Source: JAEUMY01 sp031394355 (GTDB lineage Bacteria > Pseudomonadota > Gammaproteobacteria > Burkholderiales > Usitatibacteraceae). Taken from it: a stretch of 64,000 bases of DNA. Of this stretch, positions 17,946 to 24,878 are shown piece after piece (position 1 is the first letter of the stretch; each line of letters starts with the position of its first letter). Position numbers and translations under genes: made by a program. Location of the stretch: NCBI GenBank assembly GCA_031394355.1, contig JANNSU010000059.1, positions 62,001 through 126,000 on the forward strand. Direction: 5' to 3'. The notes below the pieces were generated by a model. It saw only the letters and a program-made list of their open reading frames with translations. It was not told the origin of the DNA and ran no database searches.

Positions 17946-18203
17946 ATGGCACAGACAACAGACTACTCATTTTTGTCTCAGGTAGTGCTTGAGAACATTT
18001 CGACTGACGCAAACAAGCTGAACTTTACAAATCCCAATGGTTGGAGTTTGATCGCTACTTCTGATGGCCTTGCAGGCACTGCCAGCGATATTGGCTTTGC
18101 TGCAATGGCATTCAAGAAGGGCAGCGAAGTTGTCATTGCATACGCTGGAACTGAGTTCAGACTCACCAACAATAGGGGACAGACCACAATTGTTTTCCAC
18201 TGA
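17946..18203 (+). pseudogene. Truncated lipase-like effector gene (cassette 1)
   Basis: The first 70 or so residues align with the 19954 lipase: Y-S-F-L-S-Q-V-V-L-E, then N-G-W-S-L-I, then E-V-V-I-A-Y-A-G-T-E-F. The frame then enters the left end of the RAYT element (18168) and stops, so the nucleophile-serine region is lost. The rest of the gene is not present to the right of the element, so insertion was accompanied by a deletion. Confidence 0.75.
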
Positions 18204-18214
18204 TCTCTCATCTC

Positions 18215-18226
18215 GCGAATATTCGC
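18215..18226. repeat. GCGAATATTCGC palindrome, perfect
   Basis: Inside the RAYT element, 21 bases upstream of the transposase start. Confidence 0.95.
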
Positions 18227-18246
18227 ACTTGAACTGAGGCCTTCAC

Positions 18247-18987
18247 ATGCCCCGCCGTCCGCGTCTGGCACTACCCGGCATCCCCTGGCACATCATCCAG
18301 CGGGGCGTGAACCGCTCGACCTGCTTCTTCGCCGAGGACGACTATCAGTTCTACCTCCACTATCTCAGCGAATATTCGCGTGACTTCGGCTGCGACATCC
18401 ACGCCTACGTGCTCATGACTAACCACGTCCACCTGCTGCTTACGCCGAAAGATTCGGACAGCGCAGGACGCATGATGAAGCACCTCGGCCAGCGTTACGT
18501 CCAATACATCAACCGCATCAACGGCCGCACCGGCACACTTTGGGAAGGCCGCTTCCGTTCCTGCCTCACCCAGACCGAAGACTACGTGCTGGCTTGCTAC
18601 CGGTACATCGAACTCAACCCGGTGCGGGCGGGCATGGTCACCCATCCCCGGCACTACCGCTGGTCCAGCTACGCTATCAATGGAGAAGGCAAAGCCAGCG
18701 ACCTCATCACTCCGCATGAACAGTACCTGCGGTTGGGCCGCACGCAATCAGAACGGCTGGAGAACTACTGCGCCCTGTTCAAGGCCCACATGGATGCCGA
18801 GACCGTTGAGGACATCCGCAAAGCGACCAACGGCAACTACGCGCTGGGGCATCCCAGGTTTCAGGCCGAGATTGCGGCAGCGCTGGGACGGCGTGCGGTG
18901 AGAGGGAAGGCGGGGCGGCCGAGGAACATAGTCCACGTAGTGCACGAGGATGAACGGCAGCTGGGATTGTTGGAAAGTGGGCGGTAA
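18247..18987 (+). CDS. Y1 (HUH) transposase of the RAYT type
   Basis: This 246-residue protein matches the TnpA_REP/Y1_Tnp family: the start MPRRPRLALPGIPWHIIQRG, the H-x-H metal site in T-N-H-V-H-L-L-L-T-P, the catalytic-tyrosine helix region R-Y-V-Q-Y-I-N and W-E-G-R-F-R-S, then Y-I-E-L-N-P-V-R-A. Such enzymes cut single-stranded REP hairpins. The gene looks intact. It contains a GCGAATATTCGC read as S-E-Y-S, so the element has been resident long enough to carry the local palindrome or moved within a genome that has it. Confidence 0.92.
   Translation: MPRRPRLALPGIPWHIIQRGVNRSTCFFAEDDYQFYLHYLSEYSRDFGCDIHAYVLMTNHVHLLLTPKDSDSAGRMMKHLGQRYVQYINRINGRTGTLWEGRFRSCLTQTEDYVLACYRYIELNPVRAGMVTHPRHYRWSSYAINGEGKASDLITPHEQYLRLGRTQSERLENYCALFKAHMDAETVEDIRKATNGNYALGHPRFQAEIAAALGRRAVRGKAGRPRNIVHVVHEDERQLGLLESGR
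18368..18379. repeat. GCGAATATTCGC palindrome, perfect
   Basis: Inside the transposase gene, read as E-Y-S. Confidence 0.95.
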
Positions 18988-19009
18988 TGGTGGTCTGTCC
19001 CCTATTGTT

Positions 19010-19059
19010 TGGGACGGATCATGGCGCCGAAGGTGTCGGAGAAGAAGACGATCAACTGA
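19010..19059 (+). pseudogene. 3' fragment of the 16832 gene
   Basis: About 15 terminal codons (G-R-I-M-A-P-K-V-S-E-K-K-T-I-N-stop), directly after the right end of the RAYT element. Confidence 0.8.
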
Positions 19060-19061
19060 TT

Positions 19062-19073
19062 GCGAATATTCGC
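19062..19073. repeat. GCGAATATTCGC palindrome, perfect
   Basis: Immediately after the 3' fragment at 19010, part of the recurring array unit. Confidence 0.95.
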
Positions 19074-19103
19074 GATGTGACGTGCATGAGGGAGGGAATC
19101 TAG

Positions 19104-19220
19104 ATGAACGCTCTGGTTAGACGCTTGGAGGAATCCAGCTTGGTCACTTATTTCACAACGAGGGTCACTAGAAAATGGTGTCTGACCCCATTTATTCGCA
19201 GAAGAAGACGATCAATTGAT
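19104..19220 (+). pseudogene. Empty cassette remnant
   Basis: The frame starts M-N-A-L-V-R-R-L-E-E-S-S-L-V-T-Y-F, enters the REP-like repeat (19173-19197) and fuses directly to the end of another 16832-gene fragment (R-R-R-S-I-N-stop). It looks like a cassette whose contents were deleted. Confidence 0.65.
19173..19197 (+). repeat. Array-bounding REP-like repeat, forward
   Basis: Core TGGTGTCTGACCCCATTTA, inside the empty cassette. Confidence 0.9.
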
Positions 19221-19221
19221 T

Positions 19222-19233
19222 GCGAATATTCGC
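19222..19233. repeat. GCGAATATTCGC palindrome, perfect
   Basis: Part of the array unit in front of cassette 2. Confidence 0.95.
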
Positions 19234-19263
19234 GATCTGTTTGGTTCTGATAGGGGAATCAAG

Positions 19264-19926
19264 ATGAGTGCTCTCGAAAGAGGTTTGGACAGGTTGAGCT
19301 TAGTTCGCATTGTCAGAACTAGGCTTCGACAAAAATGGTGTCTGACCCCATTTGTGCTGCCATTTGTGCTGGTCCTCCTTTGCTTCACAGGATGTTCATT
19401 CGGAAAGCAAACCAAAACGCTTGAATGGAAGGAAGAAATAAAGCTTCTTGATGGGCGCGTGATTTCTGTCCAACGATCGGATAGATATGAAAGGGTCAGC
19501 GAGGTGCCCGGCAAGTCTGGCTGGGCGTTGAGAAATTCAAAGTTCAAAGCAGACGTGCGGGATTGCGGCGCCGAGCCGATTGTCTGGGACGTCAGGCAGT
19601 TGCTGCTGGCCTTCGATATTGTCGAGAAAAAGTGCTATTTCGTTGGTAAAGCACTGTCTAGTGCTCAAAGTGACTATCCGAACTTAAAGCATCCCTATCT
19701 CGTGAGCTATGTTGTGGAATTGGGACAGTTTCAGAGAATTGTCCTTGCAGACGTCCCGCGAAGTGTAGATGTGAACTTGTTTGTTCCCATGCAGGAGGAT
19801 ATTGATTCTGATTCCTTCAGCAAGAACACGCTAAGTCTTCAGGACAAGGAAAGCGCTCGCGTTAAATTGCTCAGAGAAGCCGGAGCCACACGCGTGTTTC
19901 GGTCTATCTGGACTACAGAGCGTTAG
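19264..19926 (+). CDS. Lipoprotein, candidate immunity protein (cassette 2)
   Basis: This 220-residue protein has a lipobox (L-L-C-F-T-G-C) at about residue 40. Part of its signal region, K-W-C-L-T-P-F-V, is encoded by the REP-like repeat at 19333. The mature part (L-E-W-K-E-E-I-K-L-L-D-G-R-V-I, later A-D-V-P-R-S-V-D-V-N-L) is homologous to the cassette 1 lipoprotein. It is followed after 27 bases by the lipase-like gene. G+C content is visibly lower than in the flanking core genes. Confidence 0.75.
   Translation: MSALERGLDRLSLVRIVRTRLRQKWCLTPFVLPFVLVLLCFTGCSFGKQTKTLEWKEEIKLLDGRVISVQRSDRYERVSEVPGKSGWALRNSKFKADVRDCGAEPIVWDVRQLLLAFDIVEKKCYFVGKALSSAQSDYPNLKHPYLVSYVVELGQFQRIVLADVPRSVDVNLFVPMQEDIDSDSFSKNTLSLQDKESARVKLLREAGATRVFRSIWTTER
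19333..19353 (+). repeat. Array-bounding REP-like repeat, forward
   Basis: Inside the signal-peptide region of the 19264 gene, in frame. Confidence 0.88.
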
Positions 19927-19953
19927 TCAACTTAAGAAGCTCAGGAGGTCGTC

Positions 19954-21168
19954 GTGGCAACTCCAGTTCAGTACGCACTACTTTCTTCTCAGGTCTATCG
20001 TGATCTGAGACCTAACAATGACAATGTTCTGCCCCTCCCTCAGGGATGGAGCAGTTTCATACCATACCAGCCAAGTGGATTGAATGGATTCTCCGCAGGT
20101 GCGTACTCAAATGGATCAGAAATCGTAATCTCCTATGCTGGAACGGACTTCGATGATTGGCGGATCACTGGGGACTGGGTAACAAACGCATTAGCAGGAA
20201 CAGGGATTGCTCCGGCGTCGCAGATTGCCTCGGCGGCTATCTACTATTCGCAGGTCAAGTTGGCTAACACTGCAGGACTCCCGATCCGTTTTACTGGGCA
20301 CTCACTTGGAGGCGGCTTGGCGTCAATCATGGCTGTTTTCTTTGGTAAGGAAGCGACCATTTTTGCGACGGCGCCTTTTGAGAAAAGCGCAACCTTTCTG
20401 ATTGCCTCTTTCGTTCAACAGACTTTGTTCTCGCTTGGACGCGCAGACCCTGATCTAGGCAACTTTATCGCTAACCCACCGGCCCTGTTTTCTGAAAGGG
20501 AGAGAAAGGTCTCGCATGTCTACATCAGCGACGAGATTGTGGGTTTGGTGCGTGCTGCACTGCCAACGATAGTAAATCCACTGGCAGAAGACAAGCTAGA
20601 GTTAACGGGTTCGCTGCTGAACATTTCGGAAAGACACTCCATCGATTTGCATGTGGCTTTCTTGGCAAGTCCGACTTTTCGCGAGCTTTCGGTTGCCTTT
20701 CCCCGACTTTTGCAGGACATGTTTGACGAAGAGCTATTTGGGAAAAGACTCCAAAGCAATGATGAAAATCTTTTGGCCAGATTGCTGCGGAACCAGTTTG
20801 GCAGCGAATCTGAAGGTGTTCCCAATGCGCAAACGCTCGATAAGTTCGTAGCGGACCTGCTGAAACTTAAAACAGGCTACTTTGCTGGTCAATCAGTTCT
20901 TCGTGATGCCTTGGCTGTGGCTTGCATGGAGTACTACTACGTCAAGAAGCCTACCGCGACCACGTCGTTATTTAGCGAGTCTGGTGGCGCGTTGAATTTT
21001 AACCTGAGCGATTTTGGTGCACCTGCGGGGACCATCCTTAAGTCTGTTACTCGCCTGCGGGAAGCACTAGAGACACTTTCGCCGAGAGAAGAGTCATGCG
21101 CAATAAATGGGGTCAGACACCATTTAATTCCTAATAATAAATGGGGTCAGACACCATTTAATTCCTAA
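19954..21168 (+). CDS. Lipase-class-3-like effector candidate (cassette 2)
   Basis: This 404-residue protein has an alpha/beta-hydrolase core with the nucleophile elbow F-T-G-H-S-L-G-G-G-L-A-S (Ser at about 115), preceded by E-I-V-I-S-Y-A-G-T-D-F-D-D-W. This is the pattern of class 3 lipases and some type VI phospholipase effectors. No signal peptide is seen. The last 20 or so residues (I-N-G-V-R-H-H-L and K-W-G-Q-T-P-F-N-S) come from the reversed REP-like repeats, so the original C-terminus is probably lost. GTG 19954 follows AGGAGG. Its partner is the upstream lipoprotein. Confidence 0.78.
   Translation: MATPVQYALLSSQVYRDLRPNNDNVLPLPQGWSSFIPYQPSGLNGFSAGAYSNGSEIVISYAGTDFDDWRITGDWVTNALAGTGIAPASQIASAAIYYSQVKLANTAGLPIRFTGHSLGGGLASIMAVFFGKEATIFATAPFEKSATFLIASFVQQTLFSLGRADPDLGNFIANPPALFSERERKVSHVYISDEIVGLVRAALPTIVNPLAEDKLELTGSLLNISERHSIDLHVAFLASPTFRELSVAFPRLLQDMFDEELFGKRLQSNDENLLARLLRNQFGSESEGVPNAQTLDKFVADLLKLKTGYFAGQSVLRDALAVACMEYYYVKKPTATTSLFSESGGALNFNLSDFGAPAGTILKSVTRLREALETLSPREESCAINGVRHHLIPNNKWGQTPFNS
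21102..21165 (-). repeat. Two reversed copies of the array-bounding REP-like repeat
   Basis: Copies at 21102-21131 and 21136-21165 (TAAATGGGGTCAGACACCA) close cassette 2; they are the reverse complement of 19333-19353. Confidence 0.9.
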
Positions 21169-21289
21169 GGCCGTGCAGGGGAATCTTGCTGCGCGGGTGG
21201 CGTTGACGCCGGAGGCGGCGAGAGGGTTGATGCAGCAGTTGGGAAGGATGATGGCGCCGAAGGTGGCGGAGAAGAAGAAGATCAACTGA
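21167..21289 (+). pseudogene. 3' fragment of the 16832 gene
   Basis: About 40 codons (K-A-V-Q-G-N-L-A-A-R-V-A-L-T-P-E-A-A-R-G to K-K-K-I-N-stop), starting directly after the reversed repeat. Confidence 0.85.
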
Positions 21290-21291
21290 TT

Positions 21292-21303
21292 GCGAATATT
21301 CGC
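21292..21303. repeat. GCGAATATTCGC palindrome, perfect
   Basis: Array unit in front of cassette 3. Confidence 0.95.
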
Positions 21304-21333
21304 GATGGGCAGTGCTCTGATGAGGGAATCAAG

Positions 21334-22239
21334 ATGAACGCTCTGGTTAAACGCTTGGAGGAAACCACCTTGGGCACTTATTTCAGAACGAGGGTCACTA
21401 GAAAATGGTGTCTGACCCCATTTATTCCTCTTCTTCTTGTGATGTTCTGCAATCAAACACAGGCACAACTCATAGGCGGAGCACTGCCCGATGGCACGCA
21501 GATATCCTCCAATGCGTTTGTGCTCATCAAAGGAAAGTCAGCAAGGGTTTGCCAAGCGTACAAAAAGTACCTCGATGAGACTTACTTGCAACCGAAGGAT
21601 GGGGGCGACTTGACTAGATCGAACCTAAACTGCGGGAGAACAATCCCGCCAGGCTTCCCAGAGTTTTCGCAGCCAAAGTGGCGCAAGACCGATGTTAAGG
21701 AAATTCTTGCTTTGGCGGTCAGTATCGAGCTCAGCAGGCGGATTCAACCGCCAGAGTCTGATGGCGCGAGTAGAGCGAAGACCAGAAATACCATAGAGGA
21801 GTCACTAACTGCTGGACGAGATGGTGAGAGTCGCACTTATTTCCTAGCTGACGTTGACATTAACAATGATGGTCGAAAGGAAAAGTTAGTGAAGTTTCAA
21901 TCTGGCCGATGTACAACTGATTGGCCTGCTTCCAGCCGATTTGTGCTTCAGGTGCTTGTTGCCAATAGTGAATTGAGGCTAATTGACTTTGAGAAATCGC
22001 GTCAATTGCTGCAGTTGCCAAATACCTTCAGGGCAGAGGGGAAGCTGCTCAGGATGCCTTTGATACAGGCCGGGACTTTCGATACTTTCATGTTCGACGG
22101 TCAATCATACGTTGATCGTTGGGAAGATGAGGGGCGGGACTCTGAGGGGCGTGGCAATGAAGTAAAGACCTTGACCATTACGCGTCACAAGGGCGCTTCG
22201 TCTTCTGACGTGTGTAAGTTCAAATTTCAGCCAGAATAG
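21334..22239 (+). CDS. Secreted protein, candidate immunity protein (cassette 3)
   Basis: This 301-residue protein starts M-N-A-L-V-K-R-L-E-E-T-T-L. Its hydrophobic signal (K-W-C-L-T-P-F-I-P-L-L-L-V-M-F-C) is partly encoded by the REP-like repeat at 21403, with likely cleavage after Q-T-Q-A-Q. The mature part is unlike the other two cassette lipoproteins and contains D-V-D-I-N-N-D-G-R-K-E-K, a calcium-loop-like motif. The next gene, 14 bases on, is lysozyme-like, so it may protect against that enzyme (inference). Confidence 0.7.
   Translation: MNALVKRLEETTLGTYFRTRVTRKWCLTPFIPLLLVMFCNQTQAQLIGGALPDGTQISSNAFVLIKGKSARVCQAYKKYLDETYLQPKDGGDLTRSNLNCGRTIPPGFPEFSQPKWRKTDVKEILALAVSIELSRRIQPPESDGASRAKTRNTIEESLTAGRDGESRTYFLADVDINNDGRKEKLVKFQSGRCTTDWPASSRFVLQVLVANSELRLIDFEKSRQLLQLPNTFRAEGKLLRMPLIQAGTFDTFMFDGQSYVDRWEDEGRDSEGRGNEVKTLTITRHKGASSSDVCKFKFQPE
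21403..21428 (+). repeat. Array-bounding REP-like repeat, forward
   Basis: Inside the signal-peptide region of the 21334 gene, in frame as K-W-C-L-T-P-F-I. Confidence 0.9.
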
Positions 22240-22253
22240 CAGGGGACATATCA

Positions 22254-22721
22254 ATGCTGAGCAATCCTAGACCAGTTGCAGACTATGTTGTTAACTTGGT
22301 TGAGTTCCTGAGAAGTGTAGAGGGCTTTATCGCAACCCCCTACTACGACCGAGCGCCAGAGAACATTGCGGGGGAGTATCAGAACGTCACGATCGGTGAC
22401 GGTATTAACATTGATTGGAGCAACCTAGCCAAGCTAAAACTTGTGCTCTCCAAATTTGGATTGGTTGATTCATCCACCCAAATTGAGGCAAGTCGTAGGC
22501 TCTCGCTTGGGTTGCCAGCGGAAACCCCACTACAGCGAGTTCAGCGCCTAGACTCAATGGCCGATGCGTTCAGGCAGGAAATGATTCGCTTCCGACCGCC
22601 GGTAGGAGCGAGTCTTGATGTGGTCAATGCTCGGAACTTGCAAAATAAATGGGGTCAGACACCATTTAATTCCTATGGCCATGCAAGGGAATCTCGCTGC
22701 GCGAGTGGCGTTGACGCCTGA
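22254..22721 (+). CDS. Lysozyme-like (GH24-type) effector candidate, C-terminally truncated (cassette 3)
   Basis: This 155-residue product has the T4-lysozyme triad spacing: E23-G-F, D32 in T-P-Y-Y-D and T46 in N-V-T-I-G-D-G. The E-to-D distance of nine residues is the same as in T4 lysozyme (E11, D20, then T26). The C-terminus runs into the reversed REP-like repeat (K-W-G-Q-T-P-F-N-S) and out-of-frame 16832-gene sequence, so the natural end is missing. It pairs with the upstream secreted protein. GGGGA precedes the ATG. Confidence 0.68.
   Translation: MLSNPRPVADYVVNLVEFLRSVEGFIATPYYDRAPENIAGEYQNVTIGDGINIDWSNLAKLKLVLSKFGLVDSSTQIEASRRLSLGLPAETPLQRVQRLDSMADAFRQEMIRFRPPVGASLDVVNARNLQNKWGQTPFNSYGHARESRCASGVDA
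22644..22673 (-). repeat. Array-bounding REP-like repeat, reversed
   Basis: Closes cassette 3. Confidence 0.9.
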
Positions 22722-22797
22722 GGCGGCGAGAAGATTGATGCAGCAGCTGGGAAGGATGATGGCGCCGAAGGTAGCGGAGAAGAAGACGATCAACTGA
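22675..22797 (+). pseudogene. 3' fragment of the 16832 gene
   Basis: Forty codons ending K-K-T-I-N-stop; it marks the right end of the array. Confidence 0.85.
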
Positions 22798-22799
22798 TT

Positions 22800-22811
22800 G
22801 CGAATATTCGT
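22800..22811. repeat. GCGAATATTCGC palindrome, one mismatch
   Basis: GCGAATATTCGT after the last 16832-gene fragment. Confidence 0.8.
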
Positions 22812-22847
22812 GATGCGTTTTGTTCTGGCGGTGGTCAAGTCTGTCCG

Positions 22848-23777
22848 CTAGTACCCCCGCCCACGATCCACGACGCCGATCATCGCCTCGCCTTGTTGCA
22901 CCTTGCGAATATTCGCAACGATCTGGTTCACCGCCTCACCCAGAATCGTGACCGCAGCCACATGCGGTGTGATGCGAATATTCGGGTGGTGCCACAGTCG
23001 GCTGTCGGCGGGCAGGGGTTCCACCGCGAACACGTCGAGCAGCGCGCCGGAGAGATGGCCGCTGTCGAGCAACGACACGAGCGCATCGGCGTCGAGCTGA
23101 TCGCCGCGTGACGCATTGACCACGTACGCACCGGGAGGCAACGCGGATAGCACATCGGTGTTGATGAGGCCGCGCGTCTCGGGCGTGGTGGGCAGCATGT
23201 TCACCAGCACATCGGTCTTTGAAAGCAGGGATGGCAATGCCTCGCTGCCCTGCACGCAGCACACGCCGGGGATGTTTTTCTGCGAACGGCTCCAGCCGCT
23301 CACGCGATAGCCGAAGTTCGCCAGCGTGCGCGCGACCTCGCTGCCGATGGCACCCTGGCCCAGCACGCTCACGCGCACATCGGCGCGCAGTCGCGGTGGC
23401 AGTTGCCGCCATACACGCGCGGATTGCTGTTGCGAATATTCGCGCAGCGTCCGCTGCCAGGTGAGCACGCCCAGCAGCGCGAACTCCGCCATCTGCGCGG
23501 CCATGCCGGCATCGGCCAGCTTGACGATCTTGACGTGCGCGGCCAGGTCGTCGCGGGTGAGCACTGCATCGACGCCAGCGCCCAGGCCAAAGAACACACC
23601 GAGTTGGGTGAAGCGGGTGAAGTACCCTGGCGGCAGGCGCCAACCTGCCAGCCAGCCGACCTTGGATGGGTCGGTGACGGTATCGGCTGCGACAACGTCG
23701 ATGTCCGGCGCTGCAACGCGGAACAGTTCCAGGTACTCGGCCGTCTTGCTGCCCGCCGAGACGGCAAGCGTGGGCAT
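22848..23777 (-). CDS. ghrA: D-2-hydroxyacid dehydrogenase, glyoxylate/hydroxypyruvate reductase A type
   Basis: This 309-residue protein has the NAD(P)-binding motif V-L-G-Q-G-A-I-G-S-E-V-A, catalytic Arg in V-N-A-S-R-G-D, Glu in F-A-V-E-P-L and His in R-I-T-P-H-V-A-A. The pattern and length fit GhrA, which reduces glyoxylate and hydroxypyruvate in the cytoplasm. Three palindromes lie in the gene, read as A-N-I-R, N-I-R and E-Y-S. The adjacent VOC gene is on the same strand. Confidence 0.88.
   Translation of the reverse strand: MPTLAVSAGSKTAEYLELFRVAAPDIDVVAADTVTDPSKVGWLAGWRLPPGYFTRFTQLGVFFGLGAGVDAVLTRDDLAAHVKIVKLADAGMAAQMAEFALLGVLTWQRTLREYSQQQSARVWRQLPPRLRADVRVSVLGQGAIGSEVARTLANFGYRVSGWSRSQKNIPGVCCVQGSEALPSLLSKTDVLVNMLPTTPETRGLINTDVLSALPPGAYVVNASRGDQLDADALVSLLDSGHLSGALLDVFAVEPLPADSRLWHHPNIRITPHVAAVTILGEAVNQIVANIRKVQQGEAMIGVVDRGRGY
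22905..22916. repeat. GCGAATATTCGC palindrome, perfect
   Basis: Inside the ghrA-like gene, read as A-N-I-R. Confidence 0.95.
22974..22985. repeat. GCGAATATTCGC palindrome, one mismatch
   Basis: GCGAATATTCGG inside the ghrA-like gene, 69 bases from the previous copy. Confidence 0.8.
23432..23443. repeat. GCGAATATTCGC palindrome, perfect
   Basis: Inside the ghrA-like gene, read as E-Y-S. Confidence 0.95.
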
Positions 23778-23789
23778 GTCGACCCGCGC

Positions 23790-24227
23790 CTACTGCTTCG
23801 CGAAAATCTGACCAAAATCCTTGAAGGACTTGAATTCCAGCGCGTTGCCGGCCGGGTCGTAGAAGAACATCGTCGCCTGTTCGCCCGGCAGCCCGGCGAA
23901 GCGGATGTAGGGCTCGATGGCGAACGCAACACCGGCGGCCCGGATGCGGTCAGCCAGCGCGTGAAAGTCGTCCCATTTCAGCACCACGCCGAAGTGCGGC
24001 ACCGGCACGTCGTGGCCGTCAACCGGGTTGTGGATGCGCGTGGATGCTTCCTTCGACAGATGCGCAACAATCTGGTGGCCAAAGAGATCGAAGTCGATCC
24101 ATTCGTCCGATGAGCGGCCCTCGCCGCAGCCCAGCACGCTGCCGTAGAAAATGCGGGCGGCGGCGAGATCATTGACGGGGAAGGCAATGTGGAACGGCGT
24201 AAGGGTGGGGGAATTGGCCATGGTCAT
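23790..24227 (-). CDS. VOC-family (glyoxalase/bleomycin resistance) protein
   Basis: This 145-residue protein has paired beta-alpha-beta modules: F-H-I-A-F-P-V-N-D-L-A-A-A-R-I-F-Y at the N-terminus and M-F-F-Y-D-P-A-G-N-A-L-E-F-K near the end, the latter providing the metal-ligand Glu. The substrate is unknown. Start is ATG 24227, or ATG 24221 two codons later. Confidence 0.85.
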   Translation of the reverse strand: MTMANSPTLTPFHIAFPVNDLAAARIFYGSVLGCGEGRSSDEWIDFDLFGHQIVAHLSKEASTRIHNPVDGHDVPVPHFGVVLKWDDFHALADRIRAAGVAFAIEPYIRFAGLPGEQATMFFYDPAGNALEFKSFKDFGQIFAKQ

Positions 24228-24335
24228 AGCGGGCTGATGAATGATGCATGCATCTTAGCGCGCCATGGCACTACCACGCCGAGCGCGATGCACAGCGCCT
24301 TGCGATGGCGGTATCAGCGCGGACCGAGCCCGGCC

Positions 24336-24878
24336 TCAGGGCAGTCGACAGGCTTCAAGTACGCGGACGAAGTGGCGACAATCAGGTGTGGCCAATCCGG
24401 GCGTCTTGGCACGGTCATCCCACCGGCGCAGCTGCACGGCATCGGCGGCATGGGGCCGCTGGATGAACTGCGCGGCATCATGATCGCTGAAGATGCCACC
24501 CTGCAGTTCGAGCGTGTGCTTCGAACAATCGGAGAGTGCTGCCCAATAGGCAGGGTCCACCCGACACAGGTAACGCTTGGCCTCCACATGCAGGCGGATC
24601 GGCTCCAGCACCGCAGGCGGAAAAAACGGGCGGAGAAACGGGATGGCGATGTACTGGTGCACGTCGTCGACGTCTGGCCCGTCCGTGTCGGCAGAGCGGT
24701 TTACCAGATGACCGAAGTCATGCAGCAGCGCTGCCGCCACCAGGGCTGGCTCGGCGCCGGCCTCTTCAGCAAGCTGTGCACACTGCAGTGCATGCTCGTG
24801 CTGTGTCACGGCCTCGCCGCCGTATTGACATGCGCCCTTCGTCTCGATGATGGCGAGAATGTCCAGGATGGTGTTCAT
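24336..24878 (-). CDS. PhnZ-like HD-domain oxygenase of the phosphonate locus
   Basis: This 180-residue protein aligns with PhnZ, the mixed-valent di-iron oxygenase that cleaves the C-P bond of 2-amino-1-hydroxyethylphosphonate. It has the signature Y19-G-G-E22-A-V-T-Q-H-E-H29-A-L-Q-C-A, H53-D54 in L-L-H-D-F-G-H, H-V-E-A-K-R-Y-L and K-H-T-L-E-L-Q-G-G. It overlaps phnE by ATGA and is the last gene of the phn cluster. No PhnY-type hydroxylase gene is adjacent. Some C-P lyase loci carry such HD proteins, whose exact role there is unclear. Confidence 0.88.
   Translation of the reverse strand: MNTILDILAIIETKGACQYGGEAVTQHEHALQCAQLAEEAGAEPALVAAALLHDFGHLVNRSADTDGPDVDDVHQYIAIPFLRPFFPPAVLEPIRLHVEAKRYLCRVDPAYWAALSDCSKHTLELQGGIFSDHDAAQFIQRPHAADAVQLRRWDDRAKTPGLATPDCRHFVRVLEACRLP

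Larger units (their letters stand above)
18168..19009 (+). mobile_element. RAYT (REP-associated transposase) element
   Basis: The element is bounded by a perfect 20-bp inverted repeat: left 18168-18187 (AACAATAGGGGACAGACCAC), right 18990-19009. It encloses one transposase gene. The ends resemble the array repeat (GGGG-T/A-CAGAC), suggesting the same REP family. It interrupts the cassette 1 lipase gene and abuts a fragment of the 16832 gene on the right. Confidence 0.8.

Noticed and set aside
22615..22797. 60-codon ORF at the end of the array as a separate gene
   Set aside because: It is repeat sequence joined to the 3' fragment of the 16832 gene, not an independent protein.
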